Of a stretch of DNA of 64,000 bases, positions 56,492 to 64,000 are shown one piece after another; within the stretch, counting starts at the first letter, position 1, and every line of letters begins with the position of its first letter. The notes under the pieces were generated by a model, which saw only the letters and a list, made by a program, of their open reading frames with translations, did no database searches and was not told the DNA's origin. Made by a program: the position numbers and the translations under genes. The stretch lies in NCBI GenBank assembly GCA_015847255.1, contig JADLZK010007291.1, positions 217,374 to 281,373 of the forward strand, given 5' to 3'. This DNA comes from Hyparrhenia diplandra (lineage: Eukaryota; Streptophyta; Magnoliopsida; Poales; Poaceae).

Positions 56492-58470
56492 TTCCCCCCC
56501 TTCTTAATTTTCGGCTTGCCCCCAAGCCGATGGAGAAGTTTGGAACCACCGGGATCCCAAGGCACTTGCAAGACCTTAATGCTGAAGAGCAATCCGCAAT
56601 GACACCAAACCTGGGTATCCGACATCACTTTCAGCTGCCAGTCCACTGGAATGATGTTTGTTGTAACCATCTTGTATGTGCTTGTATGAGACAGACAGAG
56701 AGACACCATGAAGCCAGATGCTCTGTCTTTCTCCTCGTCATGCCTGTCCATTGCTGGGGAAACTAGCTTCTTGACAAAGTATCGGTGGAAATCATCATAA
56801 CCCATCTCAGAAAAATCAGAAGCAGCTAATGTCAGAGGATCAAGAATATTCAGCTTGCTGCCAACTGATAGTGTCTCAACAAGCTCACTTGTAATGTTAG
56901 AATGAAGTATTGCAGGAGGTGGGCATGCCTGTAACTCAATGCAGCGAGTAGTGTACCAATTCAGTCCAATCTGGACTAAACCAACAGTGGCCAATGGCTT
57001 GCTCAACACAAGTACTGAAACGAGATTGTAGTTGAACCCAACAGTCATATTATTGTGGTCCACGTCCACAACTTTTCGCTCATGCAGCAACGAATTTTGA
57101 GCTCTCCAGCTTGCAGTGCCAACAGGTAACAAGGAAGCATTACCACTACTGCTATTTAGTAGGAACAATATAGAAGTAGAATCACATTGAGATGACTGAA
57201 GCAATTCCACTTTCAGATTGTTGGCCAGTGCGAAACAGTAATGCACCTTCTTGTACACAGACAATTGTTGGTTGTAGCATGCATGCTCAACATTCAGGCA
57301 CAATAGCATAGCTTCGGACTGTTGCCACAAATGCAAACGTGCATGTCTGCTCATTCCTATAGCAAGCAATGGCTCTAGAATCATCATATTCTGAGCACTC
57401 ATTCCCTCAAGCACCATCTGGTCACCATGAGCTTTAGTAGCACTAAAGCCCGACTGAACAACACCCATCCAAGATGCAGAGTTAAGGATGGTGATATACC
57501 TTTGCTGCATTTCATCGAACTCCACTTGAGCATCGATCGAGGTAGAGGAAGGCTTGCTTGCAATAGTCACCATGGAGACCGGCTTGGGCTTCACACTAGA
57601 AGAATTACCAATATCAGAATGTAGCTCAGAGATCTCAAAATTTGTCCTGAACTCTGATTGTACTGAATCAAGTTGCCTTAGTAATGTGCAGGGCTGACAC
57701 TTAGAATTGTCTGCTGCAATAAGAAGAACTCCATCGGAAGAATTAGGACCAGGTAGCCAAAGATGGCACCACCTCAATTGTGTAAATTCTGGCCAACAAA
57801 AGAGGAAACCCATTCCTTGAAGTACCACTGGTATGGAGCTCAATTGCACAGAAGCTGCAGAACTAGAGCAGGATGACCAAGGAAGCGGCCGTAGCTGGGC
57901 TCTATCTCTGATTGAGGCAAGATACACTTGATTCTCAACAAGCTGTCTCACATACACCTTCTGAATAATATATGACTCGGATGCACAACAAGTAGGCACA
58001 ACATCAACTGAGTATGCAAGGTTGAGGATGGTGATGTACTGGCTTGGCATTCTGTTAAACACCAATTGAGCGCCCACTGCAGCCGGGGACGATGCCGTAG
58101 CCACACCAATAGAAGCACTGGATCCTGAATTGACAAGCTTGGGAGCGTCCTGGGATGCATACCAGACGCCGGTGTAGGGTGACAAGCAGTAGGAAGAGGC
58201 CCAGGTGCTGCCGACGACGGAATGGAACTCGATGACCATGAATCCAGCAGCTTCACGGATGGGGAGGTCGATGGTGTGGTGGAGGATGGGGATGCCCTTG
58301 TCCGCGGCGGTCACGGTGAGCACCGAGTCCGATATGTGCGCGGTGGACGAGTCGAACTCGAGCGTGATGGTGTTGCCCCGGGCGAAGGTGAAGAACTGGC
58401 GCAACGCTTCCGGGACGGCAGCAGCACGGACGAGGTGGAACTCGACGGTGGCCGATGCAGAGCTGGAGCG
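56437..58470 (-). CDS. Unassigned protein encoded by the nested LTR element
   Basis: About 678 codons without a stop on the minus strand, with ordinary codon composition. The formal open frame extends upstream to 59466, but there it is GC-rich and reads in a different frame from the gag-like start, so I take the credible part to begin near 58470 at VEFHLVRAAAVPEAL. It contains two similar segments, MPSQYITILNLAYSVDVV and MQQRYITILNSASWMGVV, and a weaker third (MSAQNMMILEPLLAIGM), pointing to internal repeats. No signal peptide, zinc knuckle or polymerase motif is seen. The stop codon at 56437 lies inside the 3' LTR, so the last residues (DNPWLGLHHGPWAWA) are LTR-encoded. It may be a captured host gene or a novel gag-type protein. 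I do not recognise it. Confidence 0.45.
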   Translation of the reverse strand, partial: RSSSASATVEFHLVRAAAVPEALRQFFTFARGNTITLEFDSSTAHISDSVLTVTAADKGIPILHHTIDLPIREAAGFMVIEFHSVVGSTWASSYCLSPYTGVWYASQDAPKLVNSGSSASIGVATASSPAAVGAQLVFNRMPSQYITILNLAYSVDVVPTCCASESYIIQKVYVRQLVENQVYLASIRDRAQLRPLPWSSCSSSAASVQLSSIPVVLQGMGFLFCWPEFTQLRWCHLWLPGPNSSDGVLLIAADNSKCQPCTLLRQLDSVQSEFRTNFEISELHSDIGNSSSVKPKPVSMVTIASKPSSTSIDAQVEFDEMQQRYITILNSASWMGVVQSGFSATKAHGDQMVLEGMSAQNMMILEPLLAIGMSRHARLHLWQQSEAMLLCLNVEHACYNQQLSVYKKVHYCFALANNLKVELLQSSQCDSTSILFLLNSSSGNASLLPVGTASWRAQNSLLHERKVVDVDHNNMTVGFNYNLVSVLVLSKPLATVGLVQIGLNWYTTRCIELQACPPPAILHSNITSELVETLSVGSKLNILDPLTLAASDFSEMGYDDFHRYFVKKLVSPAMDRHDEEKDRASGFMVSLCLSHTSTYKMVTTNIIPVDWQLKVMSDTQVWCHCGLLFSIKVLQVPWDPGGSKLLHRLGGKPKIKKGGNVRDNPWLGLHHGPWAWA
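56492..56505 (-). other. Polypurine tract of the nested element
   Basis: On the minus strand AAGAAGGGGGGGAA directly precedes TGTCAGGGACAACC, the start of the 3' LTR. This is the standard site for priming plus-strand synthesis. Confidence 0.85.
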
Positions 58471-58899
58471 TGTTGAGGGGCAGTGTGGACCGTGGGAGGT
58501 GCCCCTCGAACGACGCGGCCGGAGTATCGAGGGCGGCGATGCGTCTCGTCCGCGGAGAGGCCGTAGACGAAGACGGCGGCGGAGGCGGAGGCGACCTCGC
58601 CGGGCTCCCTGAGGTGGATGACGACGGAGCAGCGCGCGGGCTTGAAGAAGGGGCGGCGGCCTCGAACCCAAAGTCGTGGAGGTCGTCCGCACCGATGCGG
58701 GCCACGACCGCGCCATCGAAGCCGAGGCGGACGCGGAGGAGAACGCCGCGGTCGACGGATCCGAGTCGGGCGCAGAGGAGCACGCCGCTGTTGGTGAAGT
58801 CGTGGCGGGTGTGGAGGAACGCGCCCTCGCCGGGCTCCCTGAGGTAGACGCAGAGAACGCCGCGGTCGGCGAGGCCGACGCGGACGCGGAGGGAGACGC

Positions 58900-59420
58900 C
58901 GCGGATGGTGAAGCAGAGGAGCACGCGGATGGTGAAGCAGAGGAGCACGCCGCGGTCGGCTGAACCGAGGCGGACGCAGAGGAGCTCGTTGCGGCTGACG
59001 CGGGACGGAGAGGGCACGCTGGGCGAGCAAGTCGGTGAAGAGCTGGTCGGCGTTGGACTGCGCGACGGGGAGGGCGACGGAGTCGGTGGTGGTGGTGTCG
59101 GTCGCGGGGATCTCGTCGAAGAGTCCACCCCAGTTGTTGTCGGCCACGACGAACTCTGTCGCGCCGGACTGCTTGAGGATGCGGATGCGGGGCTCGATGG
59201 CGGCCGGGCGGAGGAGGCGCTCCGGGACGGAAGCGGGTTCGAACAACCCGCCCCAGTTGTCGGCGACGACGAGCTCCGTCGCGCCGCGCTGCTCGATGCT
59301 GCCGATGCGGAGCCCAACGGCGACGCCCCGCTGCTCCAGCGCGCCCCAGCGCTGCTCCCTCCGGGCGTCGAACTCGTCGAGCTTCCTCTTGAACTCGGCG
59401 TACCAGAGCTCGGGATCCAT
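58900..59420 (-). CDS. Gag-like N-terminal reading frame of the nested element
   Basis: ATG at 59420 lies about 20 bases after the primer binding site, where gag starts in plant LTR elements. It opens MDPELWYAEFKRKLDEFDAR, a charged, probably coiled-coil start, then has WGALEQRG and the phrase VADNWGGLFEP repeated as VADNNWGGLFDE. After about 170 codons (near 58900) the frame becomes low complexity (PR-rich), while a better-looking sequence continues in another frame (GVLLCARLGSVDRGVLLRVR), so small frame shifts are likely before the long frame at 58470. No zinc knuckle is seen. Confidence 0.55.
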
Positions 59421-59440
59421 GGTGCCTAGAATCGACGGAG

Positions 59441-59449
59441 CTGATACCA
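59441..59449 (-). other. Primer binding site, initiator tRNA-Met type
   Basis: On the minus strand TGGTATCAG begins two bases after the end of the 5' LTR (GTTGTTAACA). This matches the start of the TGGTATCAGAGC site used by most plant LTR elements; the match then ends (CTCCG). Confidence 0.85.
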
Positions 59450-59451
59450 GG

Positions 59452-59780
59452 TGTTAACAACCCCAACTCAATTCAAGTACCACATACAGGTTACGACCCG
59501 CCGGCGGTGAGATCACCTCTCACACACGCACTCGAACTCAGCCGGAATCACCGGCAATCTACTACTACTCCAACTCCACACACACACGATAACCACGGGA
59601 ACCAACGAGGTCCCGATTCAACTCACACACAAGTCTTCAGATACAAGTTGATTGATTCCCCCATCTCATTGTTGTCCTTGCCCTCTTGTAGACGACGCCC
59701 AGCTGTCCGGCAGGCCACTGCTCGACTAGGCCCAAGCCCATGGCCCATGATGAAGGCCCAACCATGGGTTGTCCCTGACA
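59452..59780 (-). repeat. Right LTR (5' LTR in element orientation)
   Basis: 329 bp, TGTTAACAACCCC to TTGTCCCTGACA on the + strand; pairs with 56166-56491. Confidence 0.93.
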
Positions 59781-59785
59781 CTTCT
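59781..59785. repeat. 5-bp target site duplication, right copy (CTTCT)
   Basis: Exact repeat of 56161-56165. Confidence 0.92.
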
Positions 59786-62700
59786 CTAATTCGTTCGCTA
59801 ACCTATCCTGTTGGATGCGTCTCATAGATACGAGTCTAGTGGTGCCAGTCCCGTCGCCGGAAATTTCGCCGCCGGCGAGCTACGGCCGGTCAAAGCACCG
59901 CCCTGGCTCTGTCTCTATGACAGGTGGACCCCGCCTGTCAATGGCTAGGGTTTAAGGTTTGAATTCAAATTCCAGATTTTGTCCTGATCTTCAAAAAATT
60001 CATAACTCGAGTTTTACAGCTCTGTTTTGAGTGAACCAAAAGTCTAGTTTTTATTAAAAATATGAAACTGCTATGATATGTGGTAAAATAAATAGTTATG
60101 ATTTATCTCTTTTATTCATGGAGCTAATAGGGAAATTCATATCTTTTTATGTATAGGTCTTTTTGGCTCTGAAATTTTTATGGGAGCTTATTCATGCTAT
60201 GAGTAGGCTGTAGTTAAAGTTTCCTGAATGTTGGGTGCCATATGTGTGAGTTATGAATTTCACTTGTTTCATTCATTAGATCTTGTGATAATTTTAATAA
60301 TTTATCTATACATCCAGTTGATGTAAAACTGGGGGATCTCCTTCTCATGTGATGAGAAGCCCAAGAAAAAAAATATATGGTCTGTGTTTGATGCTTTGAA
60401 ATAGGATTTCCTAATTATGCTCCTATTCAATGTGGTTGATGTTATTTTTGATATCTCATAGAATACTTGATGGATTGCTTTTACAGTGAGTTCCTGGTAG
60501 TATGTTCTAGCTGCTGCAAATTTTATAGAATTTTCTGGGCACTTTATGTATATGCTCATAATTATGCCTTGGCACTAAAATAAAAACAAGAAAGGCAAGT
60601 AATAGTTTTATTTGGTGTGAAGTGGTATGTGTTTTGGTGACCTTTGGGCATGTAGAATCTGGTGGTGTGATGGATATGGTTTGTTTGTGCTTTATCACAT
60701 GATCTTATGCTTTATGCCTTTATATATGTGAAATCTGGACAATTTTGGGAATCGGAAAAATACCCCATAATAATGTCAATTTTTTTTTTTGGAGATGAGT
60801 TGAATACCAAAAGTGTAGATAACTTATCAATCTACATGCTGTTAAAATTTGATGGCCATTGGCCCAATACTTTTAGAGTTATGGCTGTTGTGGTCCAGGT
60901 CCAAAAATCTGTCATTTTGCTGTTTGCCCAGAACAGATTCTGTTCTTATGTCATTTCGACCCAGTTAGCTTGGGATTCTTGCTGTGATGATTGAAGATGA
61001 TTTGTAGAAAATTTCATAAGCTTTCCAGATTGTCTTCTTGCACATCGTTTGATTTATAGATCTCCAGATATGATTTATTTACTGCAAGTGGTGATGTAGG
61101 TTCAGATTTCATGAATTGCCTTGATCTGCTGGCTTTGCTTAGTTTAAGTGAATCACAATGCCATAAATGCTTTGCCTAATTGGATTTACATGTTTAGGTG
61201 CTGATGTTAGGCCTCTAACACAAGGGGAGCAATTGTATCTTAGATTGTGTAGGCTTAGTGAGTTTTACTTGCTCTTTAGGAGATAAGTGAGACGTGAATG
61301 TTTATAACGATTTGAATAGAGCCATAAAAGTAAATGTCCAGCTATGATGCCTTTGTTCTTTTGTGGTCATGATCATACATGGCATCCTACATTACATACA
61401 TGTTATCATACGTTGCACCTATGCTTTATGTTATGCATTCATTATATTTATGCAATGCATTGCATGCAATAGGTGTACCGAAGGAGTGACCTTGCTCCAG
61501 CTTGGAGGGGACGTGTCAGGAGGATCAGGAGGGCCCTTAGGAGTTGAAGGACCAGCAGGCCATACCCGAGCCAAGAAGAGGTAGTGGTGGAGTGCCCGCT
61601 GCACGTGCCCGAGGCGTTTGTGAAAGGCAAGCCCCGAGCATATTCACTTCCTATGTTTTTCTAAAATGCAAACTTGAGTATCTTTATGTTGATGATGCAT
61701 TAAGTTATAGGAGTTGTGTGGAAACACTTGATGCATATATACCTATCCTTGTCCACTAAATATGCCTTGAAATCCTATTTCATGCAGGATCGTTTAGATG
61801 CCTGGTTAAGCTTTAAACGGTAGAAGTCAGGTGATATAATATTGCCTGCGAGATGTAGGTAAAGAATGGAAATAATTGGATATGGGATCATGGATGTACC
61901 ATGTATTTTTGTAAAACAAAATTAGAGAGACTGGGCGGGAAAGTGATGACTATAGGATATGGAGATCCTGGGAGTCGAGTAGTCCCATCTGTGTCGATTA
62001 AGGACTTGATCTTGGAGCCTTTCCTTTTCATGTTGAACGCAACCTCTCACTTAGCTGGCCAACCTGAGGTTGTCGACCACGAAGCCGAGTAGTTCAACTC
62101 CGGCTGGTAAATCGGTGAGTATAAAGTGCGGCTCGGAACGGAGTCACGACATGGACTGTGGGTGAAGGTGATTTAAAATTCCTAAGTTGTTACCGGCACG
62201 GTGATATCCCTGGGAGTGCGGCGCCTGCTGGGCCCGTTCCGGAGTGGCTCGAAAGGTGACCTAAGGCTACCCCCCGATCCGTATGCCTTGTGAGTGTTAG
62301 GAATCTTTCCCATTGGGCGCTTAATCGATTCGAAATCGCCATCTCTCTTGGATAGTGAGAACTTGAGGGGCATATCTCCATGTAGCACACTAAAAATAAA
62401 TAAAATGAATGATTATGATGATGATCACCGAGATGATTTATGATGGACCTTCCATGGTTCCTTATATTGGTTGTTTCTTTTTGCAAGTTGTTTTAGTAAG
62501 GAAACAAATGTAGATGAATGGCTTATGATTATTAAAAGATGATGCTAAAATTACCCATGATTAGTACTTATGCTTTTTTATGCAAAAAAAAGTTAAGCTA
62601 GCCCCACTTATATAAAAGCCTTGCATACTCTTTTGGTGTCACTTTATTTTCGGGTTTATGACGGGTAAGTCTAGCCGAGTACATTCTCGTACTGTGGTTT

Positions 62701-63152
62701 TATTCCCACTTGTTGCGTGTGATACTCTTTACAGCGGGTGCTGCAAGTATTGTCTTCTCCCAGCCGGGGATGAAGATTAGACCATTGGGCGTGGTCTCTG
62801 TAGTATCTCATCTTTATGCTTTTGTGGAGTATGACATATCACTGGCAATGTAATATAAAGTTTGTGAACTTGTTTTAAAAATACCTGCTTCCGCTACTTG
62901 AACAACTGGTTTGTAATAACTAATGTACTCCGATGGTAAGTGAACTTTGTGTAATCTTTCATCTATAATATGTTGTTGCGAATGGTGATGTTTCGTTGAA
63001 TCAAGACGATCTTGGTATGCGTTACGATGTTGGTTTGAAATCCTTCGATATTTCGGATGGTCGTTCGGTTTATAAGCCGACAAGTTTCAAAAGTCGGTCG
63101 TTTTTGATCGATTTTCGATCTTGCACGTTTATAATTTGGACGTTCCATCACA

Positions 63153-64000
63153 TCATTCCCAAGCCTGCGCCTCCACTCCCTCCTACTTTCCTCGCCACGC
63201 CTTCCTGGCTAGCCAGTGCCGCGCCGCCTCACCGCCCTCCCCGTTGTCGGCGGAAAAAAACGGTCGGCCGCGGACACGCCGAGGCGACCTCGATGCACCC
63301 GGTCGCCTCTGCGCCGGCCTCGTGACCCAAATGGGCGCCATGGCCGTGCGCTGGAGCGCCTCCATCAGCTCCATGCGAAGCACGCACTCATGACGCCGAG
63401 CCTGCCGCGCTCTTCCTCGACTCCGCCGCCGACCAACATCTCAACGCTGCGCCTCCTCCACGCGGAGCCCCCACGATGTTGAACTCGCCGACCCTCGCCC
63501 CGCGACCGGTGCCCCCGCTCACGCTTATCGCTGCCGGCGTGCTCCCTCGCCACGCCAGCTGAAGCTCGCCATCTCCCGACGCCGCACCGCTGCTCTCATC
63601 ACGATGCTACCCACGCCCTGCGTCGCCCGCGACGCCATGCTCGGGCGACCGCTGGCCCCGCCTCGCTTCAAACCTCAACGCCGTAGCGCATCGACTCACC
63701 TCCCCGTGAGCCACGCCTAAGCTCGCCGCGCTCGCGCAGCAGCCGCCCGGCTCCACGACGCCGCCTCGCGTGGCATTTGCTCATACCCACTTCGAATCCA
63801 CCGTCATCCTCCCACCCCCAAGCTGCGTCACGATGACTGCGGGGCGGCAAATCTAGTTTGTGCGTGGCCAGCGGACGCCTGCCGGCAACCATCTTCGTCC
63901 TGGCGGCTCGCGCTACGCCAGTCACCGGCCAGCGCCATGTAAGCTCCTAACCAAGGCTCCATCTTGGGTACCTACTGTCACCCCTGACCACCTTCTACCG
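63153..64000. other. GC-rich sequence at the window edge, no supported gene
   Basis: Composition rises sharply after 63150. Overlapping open frames on both strands are rich in Arg, Pro and Ala, with none standing out. It could be the interior of the retrotransposon owning the long LTR, or the start of a gene continuing beyond the window. No primer binding site is visible directly after 63152, which argues against a simple 5' LTR to interior junction. Confidence 0.4.

Larger units (their letters stand above)
56166..59780 (-). mobile_element. Non-autonomous LTR retrotransposon, intact ends, nested in the long LTR
   Basis: The 3615-bp element has LTRs at 56166-56491 and 59452-59780 that differ at roughly nine places, so it is fairly young. 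The LTRs begin and end with TG and CA. The primer site and purine tract place it on the minus strand. The interior has a gag-like start and a long open frame, but I see no protease, reverse transcriptase, RNase H or integrase motif (no YxDD, no HHCC zinc site). It must depend on another element for movement. The target is the older LTR block 53806-63152. Confidence 0.9.
53806..63152 (+). mobile_element. Probable very long LTR of a grass retrotransposon, interrupted by a nested element
   Basis: Starts TGTAGCAACCCGGG at 53806 and ends near 63152 with GGACGTTCCATCACA. A TATA box at 54819 and TGTAACACCCGG at 54854 fit U3 and the start of R. The right part (61480-63130) has phrases widespread in grass LTRs, such as TATGACGGGTAAGTCTAGCC and TTATTCCCACTTGTTGC. 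Without the nested 3.6 kb, the length is about 5.7 kb. I found no second copy and no matching flanking duplication, so it may be a solo LTR, a partial element, or an element running past the window. Short open frames here (for example 61544-62092) are not genes. Confidence 0.5.

Noticed and set aside
58470..59466. Upstream 330 codons of the 1009-codon open frame in the nested LTR element
   Set aside because: Arg/Ser/Ala-rich shadow of a GC-rich region; the credible gag-like sequence there lies in another frame (from 59420), and the formal start is inside the LTR.
1..64000. tRNA, rRNA, CRISPR arrays, bacterial-type operons or organellar DNA
   Set aside because: None seen; the window is typical nuclear grass DNA. 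The only tRNA-like sequence is the SINE at about 50 kb.

Overview
The window is plant nuclear DNA, almost certainly from a grass (Poaceae). The pointers are spliced genes whose proteins resemble grass SnRK1 beta-gamma, PLS-class PPR and HMA/HIPP proteins, GC-rich 5' gene ends beside AT-rich spacers, and a repeat mix typical of grasses: Helitrons with CTAG 3' ends, Stowaway and Tourist MITEs, CACTA ends, a tRNA-derived SINE, L1-type LINE debris and nested LTR elements. A panicoid grass is a guess. Only three loci look like host genes with coding potential.

Left part (1-17.6 kb): AT-rich spacer; a 1.4 kb Helitron carrying a GDSL-lipase fragment (1759-3200); then a roughly 1.4 kb sequence present in three diverged tandem copies. 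Copy A is split by a 3.9 kb hAT transposon (3665-7541) with an exact 8-bp target duplication and a broken transposase. Copy C is split by two MITEs in inverted orientation. Copy B shows the uninterrupted state for both. The rest is spacer with small MITEs.

Middle part (17.6-33 kb): a 13-exon gene for the SnRK1 regulatory beta-gamma (SNF4-type) subunit on the + strand (18277-27097), with a tandem duplication in intron 2 and a frame problem at exon 4; a Vid27/CYPRO4-like pseudogene (29101-29705, minus); and an intronless PPR gene (31643-32896, minus) whose E domain is cut by an in-frame TAG, with degenerate copies of its 3' end downstream.

Right part (33-51 kb): layered repeat debris (LINE ORF1 and ORF2 pieces, a second Helitron, a Tourist MITE with TTA duplication, CACTA ends, a gag remnant, a SINE). 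At 51.4-52.2 kb lies a two-exon heavy-metal-associated, proline/cysteine-rich protein gene with a CaaX end (HIPP/Pi21-like), whose frame breaks at a run of six C. Part of its 3' flank is repeated about 1.2 kb downstream.

End (53.8-64 kb): a large block that looks like one very long LTR (TATA box at 54.8 kb, end near 63.15 kb), into which a young 3.6 kb LTR retrotransposon (56166-59780, minus) is inserted. This inner element has matching LTRs, a CTTCT duplication, an initiator-Met-tRNA-type primer site and a purine tract, but no recognisable reverse transcriptase, integrase or protease. Instead it carries a gag-like start and a long ORF I cannot assign, which is the least explained coding sequence here.

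All exon structures and family names come from reading the sequence by eye and were not checked by alignment.
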